Source: Alistipes sp. (GTDB lineage Bacteria; Bacteroidota; Bacteroidia; Bacteroidales; Rikenellaceae). Taken from it: DNA of 64,000 bases. A program made the translations under genes and the position numbers. This document shows, piece by piece, positions 1 through 7,625 of this stretch; positions within the stretch are counted from its first letter, which is position 1, and the number at the start of each line of letters is the position of its first letter. Location: assembly GCA_017935185.1 (NCBI GenBank), contig JAGBIC010000029.1, positions 34,702 to 98,701 on the forward strand, read 5' to 3'. A model generated the notes under the pieces. It did not search any database. It saw nothing but the letters and a program-made list of their open reading frames with translations, and was not told the origin of the DNA.

Positions 1-451
1 TACCATGAAACCCGAAAATGTGGAGGCTTTTACCGAGCGTTTTAACGACTATGTCGAGAGGAATATCGATCCCCAGATTCTGGTGCCGCAGGTTGAAATC
101 GATAGCGAGTTGCTCTTCTCGGATATCACTCCGATGTTTCACCGTCAGCTCAACAGCTTTCAGCCCTTTGGCCCGGGTAATGCAGCCCCTGTGTTTGTTA
201 CCTATGGTGCAAGTGCCCACGGTGAGCCGAAGTTGGTAGGTGCCGACATGGAGCATTTGAGGATGGATCTGGCGCAGCGTCAGAAGCCGAATACTTCGAT
301 TCAGACCATAGCATTCCAGCAGCCAACGCATTATGAGTGGGTGCGTTCGGGTCGTCCTGTTGATGTGTGTTATCAGATTGTCGAGAACCACTACCGTGGC
401 TCGGTTACTACGCAATTGCGTATAAAGGATATAAAGCGAGTTGTCAAATAA
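1..451 (+). CDS. recJ: RecJ single-stranded-DNA-specific exonuclease, C-terminal part (5' end outside window)
   Basis: This is the C-terminal end of a RecJ-type 5'-3' single-strand DNA exonuclease, used in recombination and mismatch repair in the cytosol. The frame is open from the window edge, so the gene begins upstream; the first ATG at position 5 is internal. The visible 148 residues hold the RecJ OB-domain signature FGPGNAAPVF (fragment residues 55-64), and the stop is TAA at 449-451. The DHH/DHHA1 catalytic core is not visible. The gene ends about 30 bases before the RNase P RNA on the same strand. Assignment rests on the FGPGN block and the overall match to the RecJ C-terminus. Confidence 0.88.
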   Translation, partial: TMKPENVEAFTERFNDYVERNIDPQILVPQVEIDSELLFSDITPMFHRQLNSFQPFGPGNAAPVFVTYGASAHGEPKLVGADMEHLRMDLAQRQKPNTSIQTIAFQQPTHYEWVRSGRPVDVCYQIVENHYRGSVTTQLRIKDIKRVVK

Positions 452-480
452 CCCCTTGTGGGTCGACAGCCGTCGCAGAT

Positions 481-840
481 TTTTGCAAGTACGCTCTATC
501 GCTGCCCGAAAGGGGAGAGGAAAGTCCGAGCAACACAGAGCGCCGCACGAGTTAACGGCTCGATGCTTGTGAGGGTGTAGTAGCGTAACAGAGAATAACC
601 GCCGATGTCGCTTTCGGGTGGCAGGTAAGGGTGAAAAGGTGGGGTAAGAGCCCACCGCAGCGGCAGCAATGTCGTCTGGCTGTACGCCTTGCGGGTTGCA
701 AGACCATGTATACCGACAATTAAGGGTTGCTCGTCCAATGTCGGGGGGTAGGTTGCTAGAGGCTGTGGGTGACCACAGTCGTAGATAAATGATAGAGGCT
801 CTTTCGGGAGTACAGAACTCGGCTTATAGTATTTGCAAAT
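481..840 (+). ncRNA. rnpB: RNase P RNA component (bacterial type A)
   Basis: This is the catalytic RNA of RNase P, which removes 5' leaders from pre-tRNAs. Hallmark conserved blocks are present in order: GAGGAAAGTCCGAGC near 515-530, AGGGTGAAAAGGTGGGGTAAGAGCCCACCGC near 628-658, and GATAAATGATAGAGGCT...ACAGAACTCGGCTTATAG near 784-829. The ends are set by a P1 helix pairing 482-491 (TTTGCAAGTA) with 830-839 (TATTTGCAAA). A terminator hairpin follows at once. The protein partner rnpA is in this window at 17.2 kb. No convincing separate promoter was seen, so the RNA may be made from the recJ transcript or from a promoter inside recJ. Confidence 0.95.
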
Positions 841-845
841 GTTTG

Positions 846-879
846 AAGGTTGTGCCATTTGGGGCGCAACCTTTTTTTG
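846..879 (+). terminator. Rho-independent terminator after rnpB
   Basis: The arms AAGGTTGTGCC (846-856) and GGGCGCAACCTT (862-873) form a hairpin with a short loop, followed by a run of T. It sits directly after the RNase P RNA. Confidence 0.8.
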
Positions 880-912
880 TAATTTTTTCTTGCGGCTTTG
901 ACGATTGCCGCT

Positions 913-1557
913 CTATTCAAAGACCAAAAACTCTTCGCTCGAGGTCATGCAGTGGGGGCAGAAGTAGGGGAGTAACGACTCCTCGCTGACAGCTCCGCAG
1001 GTGGGACATACCATATATATAGACACCGTCTGGGTGTCGGTTGCGAGCTCGCGTTGCAGAATCATTATCTGCCTCACCTCGCTGGCATCACACCATGTGA
1101 GCATGCGGGCCACATAGCGGTTGCCATCCTTGAGCGCCTGCTCTATACCGTTGTGGGTGGTGGAGTTGTGGTGTAACAGTTTGTGCTGTATGGCGTGCGA
1201 TAGCAGTGAATCGCTATCCTCGTAACCCTTGTCGGGCATTATGGGTATCTGAAAAACTCCGCCTAATGAGTTGATGGCTTTGCGGCAATTTTCATATTGC
1301 ACCTCGGAGGCTGCCGACATGGTGTGTAGCAGTGTGGCGAGCCGGTGTAGCGAATCCTGCTCGGCCTGTCGGGCGTGGGCTGCATAGTTGCGATATTCGC
1401 TATGTTTCAGGCGGCAGATATGTTTTAATTGTTGCAGCGACTCCTGCCAGAGTTGCTCTGTGTGCCGACTCTCCCTTTGGCCGTGCAGATATGCGGTGGC
1501 GAGGGCAATGAGGCCTGTGAAAAAGGCTATTACGAAGAGTGTTCTGAGATATTTCAT
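913..1557 (-). CDS. Membrane-anchored rubrerythrin-like protein with rubredoxin-type zinc/iron knuckle
   Basis: The 214-residue protein starts with a hydrophobic segment (residues 5-24) that should be a membrane anchor or uncleaved signal. Residues about 40-97 align by eye with the first helix pair of rubrerythrin, and about 120-172 with the second. The C-terminus (184-212) has CPTCG and CPHC pairs (C184, C187, C200, C203), like the rubredoxin tail of rubrerythrin. The ligand positions look changed: the first-helix Glu is replaced around KHSE (51-54), and the two ExxH motifs read ExxY (E85-Y88) and ExxQ (E160-Q163). A di-iron peroxidase activity is therefore doubtful. It is a single gene facing rnpB. 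Family assignment is by pattern, not by search. Confidence 0.55.
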   Translation of the reverse strand: MKYLRTLFVIAFFTGLIALATAYLHGQRESRHTEQLWQESLQQLKHICRLKHSEYRNYAAHARQAEQDSLHRLATLLHTMSAASEVQYENCRKAINSLGGVFQIPIMPDKGYEDSDSLLSHAIQHKLLHHNSTTHNGIEQALKDGNRYVARMLTWCDASEVRQIMILQRELATDTQTVSIYMVCPTCGAVSEESLLPYFCPHCMTSSEEFLVFE

Positions 1558-1624
1558 GCTGAATCAACAGCATAAATTATGCCCCGTTACGCAAAGGGTG
1601 TCGTCGCGATAAAAACATAATATA

Positions 1625-1658
1625 AAAAACAAGAGGGAACCGCGTCCGGCTCCCTCTT
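1625..1658 (-). terminator. Terminator of rpmH
   Basis: On the minus strand the arms AAGAGGGAGCC and GGTTCCCTCTT pair around a short loop and are followed by a T run (A run on the plus strand at 1625-1630). It lies just past the rpmH stop codon. Confidence 0.75.
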
Positions 1659-1683
1659 ATTTTCCTGATTGAAAATCAGAAAA

Positions 1684-1845
1684 TTAAGCATACTTGAATG
1701 TTGACTCATCTGATACGGTCAACTTCTTACGTCCCTTAGCGCGACGTGCTGCCAAAACCTTACGGCCGTTAGCAGTAGCCATTCTCTGACGGAATCCATG
1801 CTTGTTGATTCTCTTGCGGCGAGAAGGCTGATAAGTTCTTTTCAT
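1684..1845 (-). CDS. rpmH: 50S ribosomal protein bL34
   Basis: This is a 53-residue ribosomal protein of the large subunit. It begins [18 protein letters not shown] and continues with the typical [20 protein letters not shown] block, then a short Bacteroidetes-style tail ending FKYA. The start is the ATG whose complement is at 1843-1845; an in-frame ATG two codons upstream (1849-1851) would add Met-Ala but does not fit the family. The gene has its own promoter (about 1939-1970) and terminator. It is not next to rnpA, which lies 15 kb away, unlike the rpmH-rnpA arrangement of many bacteria. Confidence 0.96.
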   Translation of the reverse strand: MKRTYQPSRRKRINKHGFRQRMATANGRKVLAARRAKGRKKLTVSDESTFKYA

Positions 1846-1938
1846 TGCCATAACGATATCGTTTTTATGTTTGTTCCTAAAATTATGGTTTTAGCTCATT
1901 TTGCGCAGATTACGCTGTAACATAATCTTTGCGGAGTG

Positions 1939-1970
1939 CAAAGGTAAAACGATTTTTCCGATTTCGCAAA
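1939..1970 (-). promoter_or_regulatory. Bacteroidetes-type promoter for rpmH
   Basis: On the minus strand a -7 element TACCTTTG (complement of 1939-1946) follows a TTTG (complement of 1967-1970) with a 20-base spacer. This matches the TTTG/TAnnTTTG consensus of the phylum and lies about 95 bases before the rpmH start. Confidence 0.65.
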
Positions 1971-2051
1971 ATATTTGCAAATAAAATATACTTCACAAGG
2001 CTATTTCTGCTCTATAAAGCGCTGTGACGCCATATTTTTTGACCTCAAATA

Positions 2052-2609
2052 TTACATTTCGTCGAATAGATCCACCTCGCCACGCTCGACTTTTCCATAC
2101 ATTGCAGCCAGCTCGGCCACCACAGGCGATACCAATTCGATGGTGTCTTTTATTGCGTCGCCATGTGTTTTATCGCCTTTGATGCGATATAACATGGCGG
2201 CATATAGTGCGCGGAATGATAGTTCGGTGTCGCTTACATCCTCCTTTTTCACCAGCGTGCGTAACATCGGGAGCTGTGGAGCCAGTCGTGCAAAGGTCTT
2301 GCGGTAATGCTCGCCTATGGGGTTCTGCATGAGTTGCAGATGAAGGTTGTGCATGTCGGCAATAAGGTGCAGGGTGTGCTCCAGATGACCACTCTGCTCC
2401 TTGCCCTCCTTGCGCAGCAGATTCACAATATCCATATACCATAGCAGAAAGATATGTTTCTGCTCCTCATCTACCTCTCGTGGTGCTACCAGCTGCGAGT
2501 AGATAGCCTCGGGGCTGAACTGTAAGGCTCGTAACAAATCCTCCAACTGCCAAAGATAGAGTATATACTCGGCAATGTTCTCTTTTCGTTTTGCTTGTGC
2601 TATATCCAT
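2052..2609 (-). CDS. DUF4924 family protein
   Basis: A 185-residue, mostly helical, soluble protein with no signal peptide or membrane segment. It begins MDIAQAKRKENIAEYILYLWQ and resembles the Bacteroidetes-specific DUF4924 family, whose function is not known to me. It is the last gene of the minus-strand operon cdd - pseudouridine synthase - dtd - nuclease - DUF4924, 39 bases after the nuclease stop. The operon partners act on nucleosides, tRNA and nucleic acids, but that is not enough to assign a role. Length and composition match neighbouring host genes. Confidence 0.75.
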   Translation of the reverse strand: MDIAQAKRKENIAEYILYLWQLEDLLRALQFSPEAIYSQLVAPREVDEEQKHIFLLWYMDIVNLLRKEGKEQSGHLEHTLHLIADMHNLHLQLMQNPIGEHYRKTFARLAPQLPMLRTLVKKEDVSDTELSFRALYAAMLYRIKGDKTHGDAIKDTIELVSPVVAELAAMYGKVERGEVDLFDEM

Positions 2610-2648
2610 AGGGTTCTGTAACTTTTATTCAAATTCTTATGGGTTGTA

Positions 2649-3674
2649 TTATAATCCCCACTCTTCGGCTACGGCCTGACTCTTTGGGGCGTTTTTTACT
2701 CCTGCGAAAAAGTTGAGCCCCGTCAGGCGCTCCAGCTCCTTTACGCTCATCATATCGCTCTTTGCCGTGCGGCGTGAAGCCGAATAGTGCCCCACGATAA
2801 ATGCGGCGCACTTAAGCTCCGAGGCCGAACATTCGTAAACGCTCTTGCCCGATGACCCACTCTTGGTGCGTAGCAGAACCTTATAGAATGCTGTCGGCAC
2901 GGCGACGCTCTTGCCATCGTTCTTGTTGATGGTGGTTGAGGCCTTAACCTCGCGACCCGAGTGGTCGGTATAGTCGTCAAAAATAGCTCCTGTCACAACA
3001 TAAAGAGTGTCGCGGCAGATATGGCGATCGGTAAACGACTCGAGGTTGTTCCACACACCGCCACGGGCATTAAACCCTTCACGCAGCTGGGGTGCAATGT
3101 TTGTGACGTAAAAAACCTGATCGTTCAGCTCTTGAGTGGCGGTGCGTTCTGCCGAGCCGAGGATGTGCCCTCGGGTGTATTCGCCATAGGAGCGTTTCAG
3201 CAATGGTTGTATCTCAACAGGTAATTTTGGGTCGAAGGCGTAGTTGTCGCTACGTTTGATAGAGCCTTTGTAGCTGCGATGCATGGGAGCTGCCACCCAG
3301 ACGGGGCAACGGTGCTTGCGGCTGAAACATACCGAGTAGTTGCGCCGGCCATTGCTGGTGTGGTAGGCGGTGTAGTGGTCTTTGTTTTTGGTGGCAGAAG
3401 GAAGCTCTGCCCAGCCGCTGCGATAGGGCTTTGCGGCGGGGGCGCTGTTCGGAGCAGAGTTCTCGGAAGAGATTCCTGATGTTGCGATGTCGGGGGCTGA
3501 ACTGTCGGGGAACGGAACTCCGTTGCCGGCAACAGCCTCGACCACAGCCGAGATTTTGTCTTGGTGCGGAGCGATGTAGTTGTCGTATAGATAATGACCT
3601 GCAAGCAGTATGACTATTACCACTATATATATCAGCTGACGTTTGCCGCCCAAACGTTGTGTGCGCCTTCTCAT
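2649..3674 (-). CDS. Membrane-anchored DNA/RNA non-specific endonuclease (NUC1/EndA type)
   Basis: A 341-residue protein with a hydrophobic N-terminal segment (14-27), a Ser/Pro/Ala-rich linker (about 50-85) and a beta-beta-alpha-metal nuclease domain (about 105-320). The active-site block reads TRGH (167-170, His170 the expected general base). Downstream Asn192, Asn202, Trp208 and Glu212 match the metal-binding asparagine region of this superfamily. The domain would sit outside the inner membrane. The stop is two bases from the upstream dtd gene's end, so it is co-transcribed with cdd and dtd. Substrate preference cannot be read from sequence; scavenging of extracellular nucleic acids is one possibility. 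Confidence 0.85.
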   Translation of the reverse strand: MRRRTQRLGGKRQLIYIVVIVILLAGHYLYDNYIAPHQDKISAVVEAVAGNGVPFPDSSAPDIATSGISSENSAPNSAPAAKPYRSGWAELPSATKNKDHYTAYHTSNGRRNYSVCFSRKHRCPVWVAAPMHRSYKGSIKRSDNYAFDPKLPVEIQPLLKRSYGEYTRGHILGSAERTATQELNDQVFYVTNIAPQLREGFNARGGVWNNLESFTDRHICRDTLYVVTGAIFDDYTDHSGREVKASTTINKNDGKSVAVPTAFYKVLLRTKSGSSGKSVYECSASELKCAAFIVGHYSASRRTAKSDMMSVKELERLTGLNFFAGVKNAPKSQAVAEEWGL

Positions 3675-3676
3675 TG

Positions 3677-4129
3677 TTATTCTCTGTTGCGTGAATCAAT
3701 CCAAATCGTTACAGGGCCATCGTTTACCAACTTGACCTTCATATCTGCGCTGAACACTCCTGTGGCCACTTTGTTGCCTGATGCCTGCTCGACGGTCTCT
3801 ACAAAACGCTCGTACATGGGGCGTGAGATAGCTTCGGGTGCGGCGCGGAAGTAGGAGGGGCGATTGCCCTTCTTTGTAGAGGCGTGGAGGGTAAATTGGC
3901 TTACAACCATTATCTGACCATCTATCTGATTGACATCAAGGTTCATAACCCCCTGCTCATCATCGAAGATGCGCAGACGTAGCAACTTCCCTGTAAGCCA
4001 GTCGATATCCTCTTGGGTGTCGGCCTCCTCTATGCCGACCAATACCAACAGGCCTTTGCCTATCTCTGAATATGTTTTATTGTCGATGTTGACCGATGCT
4101 CGGCTAACGCGTTGTATAAGTAATCTCAT
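3677..4129 (-). CDS. dtd: D-aminoacyl-tRNA deacylase
   Basis: A 150-residue cytosolic enzyme that hydrolyses D-amino acids (and glycine mischarged on tRNA-Ala) from tRNA. Both family signatures are present: SQFTLHA (77-83) and NDGPVT (136-141, the Gly-cisPro motif), with GVFSADM at 124-130. The length is standard. It sits two bases after the pseudouridine synthase and two bases before the nuclease, so it belongs to the cdd operon. Two neighbours act on RNA or nucleosides, which fits a quality-control operon. Confidence 0.95.
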   Translation of the reverse strand: MRLLIQRVSRASVNIDNKTYSEIGKGLLVLVGIEEADTQEDIDWLTGKLLRLRIFDDEQGVMNLDVNQIDGQIMVVSQFTLHASTKKGNRPSYFRAAPEAISRPMYERFVETVEQASGNKVATGVFSADMKVKLVNDGPVTIWIDSRNRE

Positions 4130-4131
4130 AG

Positions 4132-4815
4132 CTACATATTTTCAAAAAACTCCCACAAATTATCCTTTGGCGTGGGGGCTGTAATGCTTATGGGCTCCTT
4201 GCGCACGGGGTGTATGAACTCCACTCGGCGAGAGTGGAGTGAAATGCCTCCATCGGGGTTTGAGCGTTTTGCGCCATACTTCAAATCGCCCTTTATGGGG
4301 CAGCCTATCTTCGAGAGTTGGGCTCTGATTTGATGATGACGGCCGGTGAGCAGTTCAACCTCGATGAGTGTGTATCGTGTTGAGCAGCCCAGCATTTTGT
4401 AGTTCAGCTGCGCCTTTTTACCATCGGCCTTTGGCTTGTCGTAGGCTCGGCTGCGGTTGGTACGACCATCACGCACGATGTAGTGGGTAAGCGAACCCTC
4501 CTCGGGGTTGGGGGCAGATTCCGTTATTGCCCAATAGCTTTTGTGTATCTCGCCACTACGAATCATCTCGTTCAGACGGATGAGCGCCTTCGAAGTCTTG
4601 GCAAAGAGAACTGCGCCGCTTACGGGACGGTCTATGCGATGCACCACGCCCAGAAAAACATCCCCGGGCTTGTGGTCGCGAACCTGTATCATGGCCTTTA
4701 TCTCGGCCTCCAGCGCATCGTCGCTTTCGCGGTCGGGCTGAACCAAATCGCCGCAGCGCTTGTTTACCACGATGATGTGGTTGTCTTCATACAATATATC
4801 TTCGGGACGAAACAT
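4132..4815 (-). CDS. RluA-family 23S rRNA/tRNA pseudouridine synthase, short form without S4 domain
   Basis: A 227-residue pseudouridine synthase that isomerises uridine in structured RNA. The catalytic loop HRIDRPVSG places the nucleophilic Asp at residue 62; the LLTGRHHQIRAQL block, also typical of RluA enzymes, lies near 155-168. It has no N-terminal S4 RNA-binding domain, unlike the second family member at 57.7 kb. It is separated by four bases from cdd upstream and two from dtd downstream. The target base is unknown; RluC/TruC-like roles are possible. Confidence 0.88.
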   Translation of the reverse strand: MFRPEDILYEDNHIIVVNKRCGDLVQPDRESDDALEAEIKAMIQVRDHKPGDVFLGVVHRIDRPVSGAVLFAKTSKALIRLNEMIRSGEIHKSYWAITESAPNPEEGSLTHYIVRDGRTNRSRAYDKPKADGKKAQLNYKMLGCSTRYTLIEVELLTGRHHQIRAQLSKIGCPIKGDLKYGAKRSNPDGGISLHSRRVEFIHPVRKEPISITAPTPKDNLWEFFENM

Positions 4816-4819
4816 AATC

Positions 4820-5275
4820 TTAAAGTTTAAAGGTGAATGGGAGTAAAACCTGTGCCGAGTCCACCACCGTTGCCGTGTCGCCGCCCGACATTATTATGCG
4901 TATGGGGCTCTGCTGGCGATTCTCGACATCGAGCAATGTCTGACGGCATCCTCCGCAGGGATAACACTCGTGTGTCGATGGGTCGGAGGCAATGGCAAAG
5001 ACTACTATTTTATCATCGGAATGATTGCTCTGGTAGTTGTAGAGCAGAACCCGCTCAGCGCACATGCCCGAGGGAAATACCTCGCTCTCGCTGTTGGCGG
5101 CCGAGATAATTGCACCACTCTCCAGCAGTGCCGCAGCACCCACCTTGAAATTGGAATATGGCGCATATGCCTTTCGGGTGGCCATCTGTGCTGCCTCCAC
5201 CAATATTTTATCGTCGTCAGGCAACTCCTCCAAAGATGAGTAGTGACGATAGCTGATTTGTAATTGCTTTTGCAT
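4820..5275 (-). CDS. cdd: Cytidine deaminase
   Basis: A 151-residue zinc enzyme that deaminates cytidine and deoxycytidine to the uridine forms in pyrimidine salvage. The zinc and catalytic residues are visible: C72-A-E74 in MCAERVLLY (Glu74 the proton shuttle), and C107/C110 in PCGGCRQ. The length fits the short homotetrameric type. It is the first gene of a five-gene operon. A well-formed divergent promoter lies just upstream. Confidence 0.95.
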   Translation of the reverse strand: MQKQLQISYRHYSSLEELPDDDKILVEAAQMATRKAYAPYSNFKVGAAALLESGAIISAANSESEVFPSGMCAERVLLYNYQSNHSDDKIVVFAIASDPSTHECYPCGGCRQTLLDVENRQQSPIRIIMSGGDTATVVDSAQVLLPFTFKL

Positions 5276-5291
5276 CGAACAATCTTTTTTG

Positions 5292-5322
5292 CAAATATAC
5301 TACAACCGCAGTCCACAACAAA
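5292..5322 (-). promoter_or_regulatory. Promoter of the cdd operon
   Basis: On the minus strand TATATTTG (complement of 5292-5299) is preceded by TTTG (complement of 5319-5322) at exactly 19 bases, the consensus spacing for the phylum. It lies 17 bases upstream of the cdd start codon. Confidence 0.75.
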
Positions 5323-5328
5323 ATTTAT

Positions 5329-5360
5329 TTTGCATAGCACAAACACTTTTTTTATCTTTG
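5329..5360 (+). promoter_or_regulatory. Promoter of the peptide deformylase-lnt-folC operon
   Basis: TTTG at 5329-5332 and TATCTTTG at 5353-5360 are separated by 20 bases. The promoter points away from the cdd promoter; the two -33 elements are only seven bases apart, so occupancy of one may affect the other. Confidence 0.7.
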
Positions 5361-5465
5361 TGATGTCAAAAAAAGCATTGAGTAAAGAACGGTTTGTCGT
5401 TCGACTTTAATGTGTGCGGGAGAGAGTGCCGTATATAAAATGTTTTGGTGCTTTGCGGAATGATT

Positions 5466-6047
5466 ATGAAACAATTATTGTCAGCATTGATGTTTATCTC
5501 ATTTTTTTCGGGATGTGGTCGGGGCTTCTCTGCGTTGGAGCATAAGCTTATTCGTAAGGGTGGTGGCGATATTATGCGCGTGTTGGAGATTACCAACGAG
5601 CAGGATTCGTTGCTCTTGCGTCGGAAGAGCCTGCCGCTTGACGAACACATGGTGCGCAAAGGTGATTTTAAACTTTTGTGCCAACGTATGCTGGCCACCG
5701 TGCAGAACCCCGAAAACGAAGGGGTGGGTATTGCAGCCCCGCAGGTTGGTATGTTGCGCCGTTTGGTGGCTGTGCAGCGGTTTGATAAGGATGGAGAGCC
5801 TTTCGAGTTTTTTGTCAATCCCGAAATTGTTGAATATGGCGAGCCGAAAAAATCGGGCGGTGAAGGATGCTTGTCGGTGCCTGACCGCAGGGGCGATGTT
5901 GTACGCTCGCAGAGGATAAAGTTGCGTTATAGAGATGCTGATTTTGTTCTGCGCGAAGAGTATATCGAAGGCTTTACTGCTGTAATATGCCAGCATGAAA
6001 TAGACCATCTTGATGGAATATTATATATTGATAGAGAAGAGAAATAA
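5466..6047 (+). CDS. Peptide deformylase homologue with an apparent lipoprotein signal peptide
   Basis: Peptide deformylases remove N-formyl groups from nascent proteins with a metal ion. All three motifs are intact: GIAAPQVG (about 88-95), EGCLSVP (133-139) and HEIDH (177-181, metal-binding His and catalytic Glu). From the ATG at 5466 the protein starts MKQLLSALMFISFFSGC, a lipoprotein-type signal with Cys17. That would place the enzyme outside the cytosol. An internal ATG at 5574 (MRVLEITN) would give a standard-sized cytosolic enzyme, so the start decides location. It precedes lnt by 15 bases. Confidence 0.8.
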   Translation: MKQLLSALMFISFFSGCGRGFSALEHKLIRKGGGDIMRVLEITNEQDSLLLRRKSLPLDEHMVRKGDFKLLCQRMLATVQNPENEGVGIAAPQVGMLRRLVAVQRFDKDGEPFEFFVNPEIVEYGEPKKSGGEGCLSVPDRRGDVVRSQRIKLRYRDADFVLREEYIEGFTAVICQHEIDHLDGILYIDREEK

Positions 6048-6062
6048 AACAATAAATATGTT

Positions 6063-7616
6063 ATGAAACAGAAACTTATTTGTGTCGCCATATCAGTTGT
6101 GCTGCTTTCGTTGGGGTGGCTTGGTATTAGTGGTTTTACAACGCTTGTAGGACTGATTCCGTTATTGTATATCAGTGCCTCGTATGGCTCATCGGCGCGC
6201 GATTGGTGGCGTATGGCGGGATGGGCGGCCTTAACATTCGCTTTGTGGAATATTGCCACTGTGTGGTGGGTTTGGATTGCTACGCCTATCGGCCCGATTG
6301 CGGCAACGGCGTTTTCGACATTCTGGAATTTAGTGGCATTTATGACCTTCCACTATGTTTCAAAGCGAGCTCCAAAGGTTATCGCATATATACTCATGGT
6401 GGCTGTATGGATAGCTACCGAGTATCTCTATACCTATGCCGAGGTTCTTTCGTTCCCGTGGCTTACGCTCGGCAATGCCTTCTCGGGCGATGTGTGGGCT
6501 GTGCAGTGGTATGAGTATACAGGCGTTATGGGCGGCTCATTGTGGGTGCTGCTCTCTAATATTGCCATCTACGAAGCTCTGCAATCGAAACGCAAAGGTT
6601 CTGTCGTGTGTGCTATGGCGGTTGTTGCTGTGCCGATAGTGCTGTCGTTGGCTCTGTATATGACCTACAAACCTTCGGGCGAGAGTGTCAAGGTGTCGGT
6701 GGTGCAGCCTAATGTCGATTGTTACGAAGAGAAATTTGTCGATAGTGCGCAGAAGCAGATGGATAACCTGCTCTCTCTTATCTCCGAGGCACCTACCGAT
6801 AGCGAGATAGTCGCTTTGCCTGAAACGGCTATTCCGGTGCAACTCGATGCCGATAATCCCAATGCATCACCAGTTATTGTGATGTTGCATAGGCATCTTG
6901 ATGAAATTAAGTCGCAGTCGATTCTCGTTACGGGTGCTTCTACCTACAAAATCTATCGAGAGGGTGAGAAGCCCTCTGTTACAGCGCGTCGCTCGGTGGA
7001 GTTCTATTACGATAACTTTAATTCGGCGATAGCTCTTCGCACTCGTGATGAGAGTGTCATCCACCACAAGATGCGTCTGGTTATTGGTGTTGAGGCTATG
7101 CCTTTCCCGGGCTTGATTAAAAAGTTTTTCAATTTGGGAGGCATTGCCGGACAGCTGGGCCGTAACGATAAAGCCACGGTCTTCACAAGCGGAGATTTGA
7201 CTGCTGGAGCTGCAATTTGCTATGAGGGTCTGTATGGTGAGTGGTTTGCCCGCTTTGTAAGAGAAGGAGCACAGGTAATGACTGTTTTGTCAAACGATGG
7301 CTGGTGGGGCAATACCCCGGGCCATAAGCGATTGTTCGACTTCTGTCGTCTGCGTGCCATCGAGAGCCGTCGAGCCATAGGTCGTAGTGCCAATACGGGT
7401 ATTTCTGGCTTTATCACCCCTCGTGGTGATGTTGTTCAGAGCCTTGGATGGGATAAGCGGGGTGTGCTTACATCCGAGCTGGAGAAACGTCACGATACTA
7501 CAATGTATGTGCGCTATGGCGATTGGGTAGGTCGTTTGTCGCTCTTGGTTGCAGTGCTGGGTTTGCTTTATTATTCGGCTTATCGTGTGCGTCGCAAGAA
7601 CCATCTTGTAGAGTAA
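6063..7616 (+). CDS. lnt: Apolipoprotein N-acyltransferase
   Basis: A 517-residue inner-membrane enzyme that transfers the third acyl chain to the N-terminal cysteine of lipoproteins. Several hydrophobic segments fill about the first 200 residues, followed by a nitrilase-fold domain. The catalytic triad is visible: Glu254 in LPETAIP, Lys336 in HHKMRLV and Cys386 in AAICYEG. A final membrane segment lies near 490-510. It sits between the deformylase homologue and folC. The many lipoproteins in this window are likely substrates. Confidence 0.94.
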   Translation: MKQKLICVAISVVLLSLGWLGISGFTTLVGLIPLLYISASYGSSARDWWRMAGWAALTFALWNIATVWWVWIATPIGPIAATAFSTFWNLVAFMTFHYVSKRAPKVIAYILMVAVWIATEYLYTYAEVLSFPWLTLGNAFSGDVWAVQWYEYTGVMGGSLWVLLSNIAIYEALQSKRKGSVVCAMAVVAVPIVLSLALYMTYKPSGESVKVSVVQPNVDCYEEKFVDSAQKQMDNLLSLISEAPTDSEIVALPETAIPVQLDADNPNASPVIVMLHRHLDEIKSQSILVTGASTYKIYREGEKPSVTARRSVEFYYDNFNSAIALRTRDESVIHHKMRLVIGVEAMPFPGLIKKFFNLGGIAGQLGRNDKATVFTSGDLTAGAAICYEGLYGEWFARFVREGAQVMTVLSNDGWWGNTPGHKRLFDFCRLRAIESRRAIGRSANTGISGFITPRGDVVQSLGWDKRGVLTSELEKRHDTTMYVRYGDWVGRLSLLVAVLGLLYYSAYRVRRKNHLVE

Positions 7617-7625
7617 TTTGCAGTG

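Noticed and set aside
496-858. Open reading frames on both strands across 490-860
   Set aside because: They coincide with the RNase P RNA and its terminator, whose conserved blocks explain the sequence.
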